Assembly (NCBI RefSeq): GCF_027497175.1
Contig: NZ_CP114901.1
Coordinates: forward strand, 6,014,001 to 6,078,000
DNA from: Verrucosispora sp. WMMD573
Lineage (GTDB): Bacteria > Actinomycetota > Actinomycetes > Mycobacteriales > Micromonosporaceae
Length of the DNA: 64,000 bases
Direction of reading: 5' to 3'
The notes under the pieces were generated by a model. It was not told the origin of the DNA and ran no database searches. It saw nothing but the letters and a program-made list of their open reading frames with translations. The translations under genes were made by a program, and so were the position numbers. Of the stretch, positions 56,896 to 64,000 are shown in pieces (within the stretch, counting starts at the first letter, position 1; every line of letters starts with the position of its first letter).

Positions 56896-56911
56896 TGGAA
56901 CGAACGTTCGA
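56896..56911. promoter_or_regulatory. SOS (LexA) box 1
   Basis: TGGAAC-GAAC-GTTCGA. The mycobacterial LexA consensus is TCGAAC-N4-GTTCGA, so this matches 11 of 12 conserved positions. Confidence 0.8.
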
Positions 56912-56916
56912 GGCAA

Positions 56917-56932
56917 TCGAACACTCGTTCTA
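56917..56932. promoter_or_regulatory. SOS (LexA) box 2
   Basis: TCGAAC-ACTC-GTTCTA, also 11 of 12 matches. Its centre is 21 bp from box 1, two helical turns, so two LexA dimers could bind on the same face. Confidence 0.8.
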
Positions 56933-57221
56933 ACTGCTGCTGACAGTACACCCTCCCGCCGACAAAAACGCAACGTGTGACGTGCCGACAACGTCGCTCG
57001 GATCAGCAGCGTCCCGCGAGACGCCGCAACTCGCGGCCTTCACCGGCCCGGATACCGCCACATGCCACATCTGCACGCTGGCCTGACCGACCCGACCCGA
57101 CCCGACGCGACCGGCACCGGGACGCGGCAACCCGTGCCGCTCCTGGTGATCGCCGCGCGCCGACTTCCCGGGTGCCGTGGCCGGTGGCGCGAGCGGTCCG
57201 CGTACCGGGAAGAATGGCGAC

Positions 57222-57710
57222 ATGCAGTCACACTCGAACGTCCGAGCGGTGCAGGACGCGCTCGATGCCGCGAACGCCCGGAACGGCTCCGACGCGCCCG
57301 CCACGGTCCGCCTGCTGCCCGACGCCGTGCACACCGCCGCAGCCGCCGCCGAGGCGCTCGGCGTCGACGTCGGCGCCATCGCCAACTCGCTCGTCTTCGA
57401 CGCCGACGGGGCACCGCTGCTGGTGCTCACCTCCGGCGCGCACCGGGTGGACACCACCGGCCTGGCCACCCGGCTCGCCGTCACCCGGCTGCGCCGGGCC
57501 ACCCCGCAGTTCGTCAAGGAACACACCGGGCAGGTGATCGGCGGGGTCGCCCCGGTGGGCCACCCGCAGCCGCTGCGTACGCTTGTCGACACCGCCCTGG
57601 ACAAGTACGACGAGATCTGGGCCGCCGGTGGCGTACCGCAGGCGGTCTTCCCCACCACGTACGCCGAACTGCTCCGGGTCACCGGCGGGACCCCGACCGA
57701 CGTGGCGTGA
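57222..57710 (+). CDS. YbaK/EbsC-type aminoacyl-tRNA deacylase
   Basis: A 162-residue protein of the ProX/YbaK superfamily, which hydrolyses mischarged tRNA. LPDAVHTAAAAAEALGVDVGAIANSLVF, LVLTSGAHRVDT, FVKEHTGQVIGGVAPVGHP and YDEIWAAGGVPQAVF are the expected blocks; the Lys in FVKEHTG is the catalytic-site residue of YbaK relatives. The frame opens at 57177, but ATG 57222 gives the family N-terminus. It lies divergent from the SOS boxes; damage control of this gene is possible but untested. Confidence 0.88.
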   Translation: MQSHSNVRAVQDALDAANARNGSDAPATVRLLPDAVHTAAAAAEALGVDVGAIANSLVFDADGAPLLVLTSGAHRVDTTGLATRLAVTRLRRATPQFVKEHTGQVIGGVAPVGHPQPLRTLVDTALDKYDEIWAAGGVPQAVFPTTYAELLRVTGGTPTDVA

Positions 57711-57786
57711 ACGAGCGGAGCGAGCGAACCATCAGGCACAGCGCAGTGGTGCCTCGCGCCGGCGGCGAGCGCAGCGAGGTGGCGGC
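57711..57786. repeat. Gene-end repeat rich in GAGCGAGC
   Basis: Between ybaK and the CrtA-like gene lie gagcggagcgagcgaacc and gcggcgagcgcagcgaggtgg, two related 18-21-bp blocks separated by a short imperfect hairpin. This type of sequence is recurrent at gene ends in Micromonosporaceae (my recollection, not a search). Confidence 0.5.
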
Positions 57787-58530
57787 GTGAGGCACCCGGA
57801 GAGCGTCCCCGGCCTGGTCACCCTGCACGTGTGGCGGATCGCGCCGGCCGCCGTGGGCCGGGCGCTGACCCGGATGGCGGTCGACCCGCGCCGGCTGCGG
57901 GCCCTGCCCGGCGTCCGGTTCGGCAAGCTGCTCGGCACCGGGACCGGCACCGGCTTCGGGCCCGGCGACGCGGACCTGACCCGGTGGGCGGCGCTGACGG
58001 TCTGGGACTCCCCCGCAGCGGCGGCCCGGTTCGTCGACTCGCCGGTGGCGCGGGCCTGGTCCGGTCTCGCCCACGCGGGTGTCCGGCTCGACCTGCGACC
58101 GCTGACCAGCCGGGGTGAGTGGTCCGGCCGGCGGCCGTTCGGTGCGCCCGCCGGCGGCCGGGTCACCGGCCCGGTGCTGGCGCTGACCCGGGCGCGGCTA
58201 CGCCCGACCCGGGCACTCACCTTCTGGCGGGCGGTCCCGCCGGTGGCCGCGGCCCTGCACGCCGCACCGGGGCTGCTGGCCCGCTTCGGCGTCGGCGAGG
58301 CGCCCCTGGGCTGGCAGGGCACGGTGAGCGTGTGGCGTGATCCGGCGGATCTCGTGGCGTTCGCGTACCGTCACCCGCAGCACCGGGCCGCGATCACCCG
58401 GACGGAGACCCAGCGGTGGTACGCGGAGGAACTCTTCGCCCGATTCGAGGTGCGGGACGTGGTCGGCGACCGGACGGTACTGGGGTGGGCCACCGACGAC
58501 GGTGACCCGGCGAAGGGTGAACGGGCATGA
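57787..58530 (+). CDS. CrtA (spheroidene monooxygenase)-like protein
   Basis: A 247-residue protein related to CrtA, which oxygenates carotenoid ends. The pattern LHVWRIAPAAVGRALTRMAVDPRRLRALPGVRFGKLLGTGTGTGFGPGDADLTRWAALTVWDSPAAAARFV matches the N-terminal half of the family, and WQGTVSVWRDPADLVAFAYRHPQHRAAI the C-terminal half. The GTG at 57787 is chosen because it starts the homologous region. Its place before cruF supports a carotenoid substrate, but the exact reaction is not known. Confidence 0.72.
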   Translation: MRHPESVPGLVTLHVWRIAPAAVGRALTRMAVDPRRLRALPGVRFGKLLGTGTGTGFGPGDADLTRWAALTVWDSPAAAARFVDSPVARAWSGLAHAGVRLDLRPLTSRGEWSGRRPFGAPAGGRVTGPVLALTRARLRPTRALTFWRAVPPVAAALHAAPGLLARFGVGEAPLGWQGTVSVWRDPADLVAFAYRHPQHRAAITRTETQRWYAEELFARFEVRDVVGDRTVLGWATDDGDPAKGERA

Positions 58531-59120
58531 GGTTGGTGCGGTGGACGCCGGACGATCTCCTCCGGCGGCTGGACGACGTGGTGGCTGTCTACGGCGAGGC
58601 GATGGGTTACCGCGCCGACCTGCTGGAGGCCCGCCGCGGCTACATCGCCACCCACGTACGTCGGCCCGGCTTTCGCGCCGTGGCCAGCCTCACCAGCTCC
58701 GGTCAGCTGGCCGGTTTCGGGTACGGCTACGTCGGTGCCACCGGTCAGTGGTGGCACGACCAGGTCTGGCGGGCGCTGGACCAGCCCACCCGGCGACGCT
58801 GGCTGACCGACTGCTTCGAGGTGGTCGAGCTGCACGTGCGGCCACCGGCCCAGGGGCACGGGTTGGGCGCCGGGCAACTGCGCGCCCTGCTCACCATGGC
58901 CGAGAACGCCACCACCCTGCTGTCCACTCCGGAGGCCGACGAGCAGACCTCGCGCGCCTGGCGGCTGTACCGTCGGTTCGGTTTCCTCGACGTGTTGCGC
59001 GACTTCCGTTTCCCCGGTGACGAGCGTCCGTTCGGGGTGCTCGGCCGGGATCTGCCGCTGCCCGTGCCGGGATCGACACCACCGCCGTCGGTGCCGACCC
59101 CACCGCCCGCGCGGTCATGA
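58527..59120 (+). CDS. GNAT family N-acetyltransferase
   Basis: A 197-residue acetyltransferase. The acetyl-CoA loop is VVELHVRPPAQGHGLGAGQLRALL (about 110-133), followed by ARAWRLYRRFGFLDVLRDFRFPGDERPF in the usual place of the C-terminal strand. The C-terminal 20 residues are Pro-rich. It overlaps the CrtA-like gene and cruF by 4 bp each, so it is embedded in the carotenoid-type operon; the substrate is unknown. Confidence 0.85.
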   Translation: MRLVRWTPDDLLRRLDDVVAVYGEAMGYRADLLEARRGYIATHVRRPGFRAVASLTSSGQLAGFGYGYVGATGQWWHDQVWRALDQPTRRRWLTDCFEVVELHVRPPAQGHGLGAGQLRALLTMAENATTLLSTPEADEQTSRAWRLYRRFGFLDVLRDFRFPGDERPFGVLGRDLPLPVPGSTPPPSVPTPPPARS

Positions 59121-59956
59121 CCGCATCCTCACCGGCCCGCGGCTACGCCTGGACGTTGCTGGCCCTGCTGGTACTGGCGCAGATCTGCTACCCGCTGACC
59201 GGCGGGGTCACCCGGGCCCGACTGACCGTGGCCACCGTCGTGCTCGGCTACCTGCTCTCGGTCGGTCACGCCCTGGCCACCCGGGGGCCACGGGCGGCGG
59301 CGGCGCTGGTCGCGGTGGCCACCGGTGGTGGGTTCGCCATCGAAGCGCTCGGCGTGGCCACCGGCTTCCCGTTCGGCAGCTACGACTACTCCGGCCAGCT
59401 GGGCCCGAAACTGGCCGGAGTACCGTTGATCATCCCGCTGGCCTGGACCTGGATGGCCTGGCCCGCCTGGTTGGCGGCCACCCGGCTCACCGGCGCGTCG
59501 TCCGGTCGGTGGCGCTGGCCGGGCCGCATCGCGTTGGCCACGGTGGGGTTGGCCGCCTGGGACCTCTTCCTCGACCCGCAGATGGTGGCCGAGGGTCACT
59601 GGGTGTGGCGCGACGCCACGCCGGCCCTGCCCGGGCTGCCCGGCATTCCGGTCAGCAACTACCTGGGCTGGCTGCTGTTCGCGGTGCTGATGATGACCGC
59701 GCTGCGCCCGCTGGCCGGGCCCACCGTGGCCACCACCGGCACCGGCGACCAGCCGATGTACGCGCTCTACCTGTGGACGTACGGCTCCAGCGTGCTCGCC
59801 CACGCCGTCTTCCTCGGCCTGCCCGCCTCGGCGGTGTGGGGCGCGGTCGGCATGGCGGTGGTCGCCGTACCGCTGGCCGTCACCCTGCTGCGGGCCCGGC
59901 GGTCCCGCGACCGGGACACCGGTTCGCCACGCTCCCCGGTCGACGTGGCGGCATGA
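59117..59956 (+). CDS. cruF: Carotenoid 1',2'-hydratase CruF-like membrane protein
   Basis: A 279-residue integral membrane protein of the DUF422/CruF family with about seven hydrophobic segments. FAIEALGVATGFPFGSYDYSGQLGPKLAGVPLIIPLAWTWMAWPAWLAA and AWDLFLDPQMVAEGHWVW are diagnostic. CruF adds water to the psi end of acyclic carotenoids, giving a 1'-OH that is then glycosylated. It overlaps the glycosyltransferase gene by 4 bp. Confidence 0.85.
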   Translation: MTASSPARGYAWTLLALLVLAQICYPLTGGVTRARLTVATVVLGYLLSVGHALATRGPRAAAALVAVATGGGFAIEALGVATGFPFGSYDYSGQLGPKLAGVPLIIPLAWTWMAWPAWLAATRLTGASSGRWRWPGRIALATVGLAAWDLFLDPQMVAEGHWVWRDATPALPGLPGIPVSNYLGWLLFAVLMMTALRPLAGPTVATTGTGDQPMYALYLWTYGSSVLAHAVFLGLPASAVWGAVGMAVVAVPLAVTLLRARRSRDRDTGSPRSPVDVAA

Positions 59957-61080
59957 TCGCCGCGCTGGTCCTGCTCCTCGGTGTCACCGTGCTGACCGCG
60001 CACACCGTGGTCAACGCGGGCCGCTGGCTGCGCCGGCCGACCGACCGGGCGGTGGAGCTCAGCGAGCCGGTGGCGGTGCTGCTGCCGCTGCGCGACGAGG
60101 CCGACCGGGTCACCCCGTGCCTGCGTGCCCTGCTCGCCCTGCGGGGCGTGCCCGGGCTGCGCGTCGTGGTGCTCGACGACGGTTCGGTCGACGGCACCGC
60201 CGAGGTGGTCCGCGCGGTGGTCGCCGACGACCCCCGGGTCACCCTGCTCACCGGGGTGACCCCGCCGCCGGGCTGGCTGGGCAAGCCGCACGCCTGCTGG
60301 CAGTTGGCCACCCGCGTCGGGGACTCGGCCAGCGCGCTGGTCTTCGTCGACGCCGACGTGGTGCTCGAACCGTACGCCGTGGCGGCGGCCGTCACCGAAC
60401 TGCGCGCCGCCGGGGCGACGCTGCTGTCGCCGTACCCACGGATCGTGGTGCGGACGGTGGCCGACCGGCTGGTGCAGCCGCTGTTGCAGTGGCTGTGGCT
60501 GACCTTCCTGCCGCTGCGGGCGATGGAGCGTTCGCCGCGACCGTCGCTGGCCGCGGCCGGCGGACAGTTCCTGGTCGTCGACCGGGTCGGTTACCTGCGG
60601 GCCGGCGGGCACGCGGCGGTCGCCGACCAGGTGCTGGAGGACATCGAGCTGGGCCGGGCGGTGAAGCGGGCCGGCGGCCGGATCGCCCTCGCCGACGGCT
60701 CCCGGCTGGCCAGCTGCCGGATGTACGAGGACTGGCCGCAGCTGCGCGACGGCTACACCAAGTCGCTGTGGGCCTCGTTCGGGCACCCGAGCGCCGCGGC
60801 TGCGGTGCTGACCGTGCTGCTGGCGCTCTACACCGCACCACCGCTGGTGGCCGGCGCGGCGCTGCTCGCCGGTGCCCCGACGGTGGCCGGGGTCGCCGTC
60901 GGCGCGTACCTGGCGGGGGTGGCCGGGCGGGTGGTCAGCGCCCGGGCCACCGGCGGCCGGGCCTGGCCCGACGCGCTGGGCCACCCCGTGTCGGTCGCGG
61001 TCCTCGGTTGGCTGACCCTGCGGTCGTACCATCTGCGCAAGCGGCGACGCCTGTCCTGGCGTGGCCGTCCGGTCGGCTAG
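59953..61080 (+). CDS. Family 2 glycosyltransferase, probable carotenoid glycosyltransferase
   Basis: A 375-residue GT-A enzyme with an N-terminal helix (3-19) and C-terminal membrane helices (about 275-330). VAVLLPLRDEADRVTPCL, VVLDDGSVDGTAEVV, LVFVDADVVLEP (DxD) and DQVLEDIELGRAVKRAGG are the GT2 motifs. Enzymes of this type next to cruF (CruG/CruC-like) add a sugar to the 1'-hydroxyl. ATG 59953 overlaps the cruF stop. Confidence 0.85.
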   Translation: MIAALVLLLGVTVLTAHTVVNAGRWLRRPTDRAVELSEPVAVLLPLRDEADRVTPCLRALLALRGVPGLRVVVLDDGSVDGTAEVVRAVVADDPRVTLLTGVTPPPGWLGKPHACWQLATRVGDSASALVFVDADVVLEPYAVAAAVTELRAAGATLLSPYPRIVVRTVADRLVQPLLQWLWLTFLPLRAMERSPRPSLAAAGGQFLVVDRVGYLRAGGHAAVADQVLEDIELGRAVKRAGGRIALADGSRLASCRMYEDWPQLRDGYTKSLWASFGHPSAAAAVLTVLLALYTAPPLVAGAALLAGAPTVAGVAVGAYLAGVAGRVVSARATGGRAWPDALGHPVSVAVLGWLTLRSYHLRKRRRLSWRGRPVG

Positions 61081-61098
61081 GGCCTGGGAGGACGCGGC

Positions 61099-62586
61099 AT
61101 GGCGCGGATCGTGGTGGTCGGTGCCGGGGTGGGTGGGCTGGCCACCGCGGCCCGGCTGGCCGTCACCGGACACCAGGTGACCGTTCTGGAACGCGCCGAG
61201 GAGGTGGGCGGCAAGCTGGGGCGGCACCGCCGGGACACCCTTGAGGGCGCGTTCCACTTCGACACCGGCCCCAGCCTGTTGACTCTGCCCGAGGTCTTCC
61301 ACGAGCTGTTCGAGGCGACCGGGGCGAAGCTCGACGAGTACCTCGACCTGGTACCGCTGGACCCGATCGTGCGGCACGTCTTCCCCGGTGGCGGCCCGGT
61401 GCTCGACTCCTGCGCCGACCCGGCCGAGTTCGCCGCCCGGATCGGCGCGACCCTCGGCGACCGGGCCGCCGGCGACTGGCAGCGGTTGTGGCGGCGCGCC
61501 GCCCGGGTGTGGCACGCCTCGGAACGCGACATCCTGCGTCGCCGGGTCGACTCCCCCCGCGACCTGGCCCGGCTCGCCTGGCGGCTGCGCGACCTGGCCG
61601 CGATCCGACCCGGCCAGAGCCTGCGCGGGCTGGGCCGCAGCCTGATCTCCGACCCGCGACTGCGAATGCTGCTGGACCGGTACGCCACCTACACCGGCGC
61701 AGACCCGCGCCGGGCGCCCGCCGCGCTGGTCGCGGTCCCCTACGCCGAGCTGGCCTTCGGCGGCTGGTACCTGCGCGGCGGGCTGGGCACCCTCGCCGAC
61801 GCGCTGCTGTCGCGCTGTCTGGACCTGGGGGTGGTGGTGCGCACCGGCACCACGGTGACCCGGATCGACGCGGTGGGCGGCCGGGTGCACGGGGTACGCG
61901 TCGCCGACTCGACCACCCCGATCCCGGCCGACGTGGTGGTGGCCAATGTCGACGCGCTCAGCGTCTACCGTGACCTGCTGCCCGACGCGCGCCGGCTGGC
62001 CGGGCTCACCGACCGCAGCCTGGCCGGATTCGTGCTGCTGCTCGGCGTACGCGGCGACTCCGGTCTGGCCCACCACAACGTCTTCTTCCCGTCCGACTAC
62101 GACGCCGAGTTCGACGCGGTCTTCGGTGATCCGGGACGGGGGGTGCGGGCCCGCCCGGCCGCCGACCCGACGGTCTTCGTCACCGTGGCGAACGACCCGG
62201 CCGTCCGCCCGGCCGGGCACGAGGCATGGTTCGTGCTGGTCAACGCCGCCCGTCAGGGCACCGCCCCGGGAGCGATCGACTGGCGCCGGCCGGGGCTCGC
62301 CCAGGCGTACGCCGATCGGATCCTCGACGTGCTGGCCGAACGCGGCGTGGACGTACGCGACCGGCTGGTGTTCCGCGACGTGCGTACCCCGGCCGAGCTG
62401 GCCGCCGCCACCGGCGCGCCGGGCGGCACCATCTACGGCACGGCCGGTGGCCTGCTCCGGCCGGCCAACCGGGGACCGGCCCGGGGACTGTGGCTGGTCG
62501 GCGGCTCCAGCCATCCCGGCGGTGGTCTGCCGATGGTGACCCTGTCCGCGCAGATCGTCGCCGACGCGATCGGCCCGGCCTGGTAG
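61099..62586 (+). CDS. Phytoene desaturase-like FAD oxidoreductase (CrtI/CrtD family)
   Basis: A 495-residue flavoprotein. The FAD-binding motif is IVVVGAGVGGLATAARLAVTGHQVTVLERAEEVGGKLG (4-41), FHFDTGPSLLTLPEVF follows, and the C-terminal signature is GTAGGLLRPANRGPARGLWLVGGSSHPGGGLPMVTLSAQIVADAI. GGAGG precedes the ATG. The CruF context suggests a CrtD-type 3',4'-desaturase acting on a hydroxylated psi end, rather than the main CrtI; sequence alone does not decide. Confidence 0.82.
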   Translation: MARIVVVGAGVGGLATAARLAVTGHQVTVLERAEEVGGKLGRHRRDTLEGAFHFDTGPSLLTLPEVFHELFEATGAKLDEYLDLVPLDPIVRHVFPGGGPVLDSCADPAEFAARIGATLGDRAAGDWQRLWRRAARVWHASERDILRRRVDSPRDLARLAWRLRDLAAIRPGQSLRGLGRSLISDPRLRMLLDRYATYTGADPRRAPAALVAVPYAELAFGGWYLRGGLGTLADALLSRCLDLGVVVRTGTTVTRIDAVGGRVHGVRVADSTTPIPADVVVANVDALSVYRDLLPDARRLAGLTDRSLAGFVLLLGVRGDSGLAHHNVFFPSDYDAEFDAVFGDPGRGVRARPAADPTVFVTVANDPAVRPAGHEAWFVLVNAARQGTAPGAIDWRRPGLAQAYADRILDVLAERGVDVRDRLVFRDVRTPAELAAATGAPGGTIYGTAGGLLRPANRGPARGLWLVGGSSHPGGGLPMVTLSAQIVADAIGPAW

Positions 62587-62587
62587 C

Positions 62588-63277
62588 TCAGCCGGCGTCG
62601 ACAAGTGCCCGGCGCACCGCGGAGAGCAGCTGTCCCAGCCCGAAGGCGGCGAGCAGCACCCAGACCGCGGTCGCCATGGTGATGGTGCCTGCGGCCAGGT
62701 CCACCTCGATCAGTCCACTCAGGCCGGCCAGCAGCAGGCCCGCCACGGCCACACAGACCCGGGTGGGTCGCTCCCCCACGGTGACCGCGCCGATCTCCCG
62801 CATGCCGGCGGCGACTGCGCGGGCTCGGACGTACTCGTGCAGCCAGGAGAGCGCGCCACCTGCGGCGACCAGCGCCCCCGGCGCGCCGACCAGCCAGAAC
62901 GCCACCAGCCAGGCGGCCTCGCCGATCCGGTCGGCCAGCGAATCGTAGACGTAGCCGAGCCGGGTGGTGCGGCCGGTGGCCACGGCCACCGCACCGTCGA
63001 CGCTGTCGGCCACCGAGGCGAGCAGCACGAACAGCGCACCCAGGAACGGCCCGTCGCCCGAGCGGACCGCGAACAGCGGTACGCAGAGACAGAGCAGGAC
63101 CCCGACCACCGTGACCGCGGTCGGGCCGACCCGTAGCCGGCCCAGCAGGAACCCGATGTGATAGGAGAAGCGCAGCCAGCCACGTACCACCGGAGTGGCG
63201 GCCCGGGGATCGAACCCGCCGTGCAGCCGGGCCCACGCCGTGGCGTACTCGTTCCAGTTCAGCTGTCTGCCCACCAC
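62588..63277 (-). CDS. CDP-alcohol phosphatidyltransferase family protein with variant motif
   Basis: A 229-residue membrane protein with about six helices. The CDP-AP motif lies at 91-116: Asp91, Asp94-Gly95, Ala98, Gly108, Asp112 and Asp116 are all in register, but residue 99, normally Arg in the AR pair, is Val (DSVDGAVAV...). The alcohol acceptor is unknown. It ends 1 bp from the convergent CrtI-like gene. GTG 63277 is the first start; GTG 63274 is equally possible. Confidence 0.82.
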   Translation of the reverse strand: MVGRQLNWNEYATAWARLHGGFDPRAATPVVRGWLRFSYHIGFLLGRLRVGPTAVTVVGVLLCLCVPLFAVRSGDGPFLGALFVLLASVADSVDGAVAVATGRTTRLGYVYDSLADRIGEAAWLVAFWLVGAPGALVAAGGALSWLHEYVRARAVAAGMREIGAVTVGERPTRVCVAVAGLLLAGLSGLIEVDLAAGTITMATAVWVLLAAFGLGQLLSAVRRALVDAG

Positions 63278-63320
63278 GGTTCAACCGTCGCGACAGCGCC
63301 GAGGTGTCGCGCGCCGGGTG

Positions 63321-64000
63321 TCACGTCGCGGCGCCCACCCGCAGGTTCTGCCATATTTCCCGGGTCGCGGTCGACCGGTTGAAGGTGATGAAGTGTATTC
63401 CCGGGACCCCCTCGTCGAGCAGCCGGCGGCACATCTCGCTGGTCTGCTCGATGCCGAGCCGGCGGACCGCCTCCGGATCGTCGGCGACCCGCTCGAACCG
63501 CGCGGCCAGCGCGGGCGGGAAGGGCGCCCCGGACAGCTGCACGGAGCGCTCGATGGTGCCGATCCGGGTCACCGGCATCACCCCGGCCAGGATCGGGGTG
63601 TCGCAGCCGGCGGCGGCCACCCGGTCACGCAGCCGAAGATACTCGTCGGCGTCGAAGAACATCTGGGTGATCGCGAAATCCGCGCCGGCCCGGCACTTGC
63701 GCACGAAATACTCGGTGTCGGCGGCGACGTCCGGTGAGCGCGGATGCCGGTAGGGAAAGGCGGCGACACCGACGCTGAAGTCGCCGGAGCGACGGACCAG
63801 CCGGACGAGGTCCTCGGCGTAGTGCACGCCGTCGGGGTGCGGGATCCACTCGCCGGTGGGGTCGCCCGGCGGGTCGCCGCGTACCACCAGCACGTTGCGT
63901 ACCCCGACGCCGGCCAGCCGGCCGATCACGTGCCGCAACTCGGCGACGGAATGGTTGACCGCCGTCAGGTGGGCCATCGGCAGCAGGGTGGTCTCGGTGG
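63321..64000 (-). CDS. metF: Methylenetetrahydrofolate reductase MetF (partial, 5' end outside window)
   Basis: An FAD enzyme that reduces 5,10-methylene-THF to 5-methyl-THF for methionine synthesis. The visible part has [81 protein letters not shown] and [10 protein letters not shown], all diagnostic. The frame continues past 64000 (TETTLLP precedes), so about 70 N-terminal residues are missing. The met at 63977 is internal. Confidence 0.95.
   Translation of the reverse strand, partial: TETTLLPMAHLTAVNHSVAELRHVIGRLAGVGVRNVLVVRGDPPGDPTGEWIPHPDGVHYAEDLVRLVRRSGDFSVGVAAFPYRHPRSPDVAADTEYFVRKCRAGADFAITQMFFDADEYLRLRDRVAAAGCDTPILAGVMPVTRIGTIERSVQLSGAPFPPALAARFERVADDPEAVRRLGIEQTSEMCRRLLDEGVPGIHFITFNRSTATREIWQNLRVGAAT

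Noticed and set aside
56105..56991. Extending the HEPN protein upstream to 283 residues.
   Set aside because: The extra 134 residues are translated hairpin sequence and would span the SOS boxes; ATG 56589 has a strong ribosome binding site.
59767..62604. A 945-codon minus-strand frame opposite the carotenoid genes.
   Set aside because: It is a shadow of the three plus-strand enzymes: His/Gln/Arg/Gly-rich with no domain pattern.
63201..63232. A tRNA-like T-arm (GGTTCGATCCC on the minus strand).
   Set aside because: It lies inside the CDP-alcohol phosphatidyltransferase coding sequence (HGGFDPRAA), and no acceptor stem or anticodon arm surrounds it.

Overview
The window is about 72% G+C and gene-dense. 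Most genes read on the minus strand, many start with GTG, and many neighbours share 4-bp ATGA or GTGA overlaps. Gene content (PriA instead of HisA, Wag31/SepF division genes, MurT-GatD, ImuA'-ImuB-DnaE2, TgpA/DUF58/MoxR) and the repeat types point to a filamentous actinobacterium, most likely Micromonospora, Salinispora or a close relative. The genus is an inference from gene order and style, not from a search.

Layout: (1) 1-6950 is a histidine operon read leftwards, hisD-hisC-hisB-(small membrane ORF)-hisH-(small membrane ORF)-priA-(MDR oxidoreductase)-hisF, with leaderless promoters at hisD and hisF. (2) 7032-13945 holds a LON-domain protein, a DUF2567 membrane protein, a MinD/ParA-like ATPase with a proline-rich N-terminus next to a single-pass membrane protein, rluD, lspA, a DksA-type zinc finger gene and a DUF167 gene. 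(3) 13947-32897 is the division and cell wall cluster read leftwards from mraZ: mraZ-rsmH-ftsL-ftsI-murE-murF-mraY-ftsW-murG-murC-ftsQ-ftsZ-yggS-sepF-yggT-wag31. murD is not between mraY and ftsW, and no pgeF/ylmD lies between ftsZ and yggS. (4) Divergent from mraZ is murT-gatD-(TVP38-type membrane protein), followed by a gene-free stretch with a long inverted repeat and a 15/16-bp tandem array. (5) 36562-45755 contains an orphan response regulator, leuS with a complete-looking leucine attenuator, and a moxR-DUF58-transglutaminase operon. (6) 45954-49691 holds DUF3040, dinB, and a phosphodiesterase/methyltransferase pair. (7) 49732-56932 is a DNA-damage mutagenesis operon, HEPN-imuA'-imuB-dnaE2, below two tandem LexA-type boxes and a leader with three perfect hairpins. 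(8) 57222-62586 is a plus-strand run of ybaK, a CrtA-like monooxygenase, a GNAT enzyme, cruF, a glycosyltransferase and a phytoene-desaturase-like oxidase, which looks like a carotenoid end-group locus. It ends against a CDP-alcohol phosphatidyltransferase and a partial metF.

The strongest regulatory signals I found are the leuS leader (a leaderless peptide MAGVFLLLTGPC with three Leu codons, then competing hairpins and a U-tract terminator), the paired SOS boxes at 56896-56932, three 10-bp-phased MraZ-type boxes inside the mraZ promoter with two more facing murT, a palindromic promoter ahead of ftsZ, and seven places where TANNNT sits 6-7 nt ahead of a start codon, as expected for leaderless mRNAs. 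Several proteins (FtsW, DnaE2, ImuB) carry in-frame 15-18-bp minisatellites.
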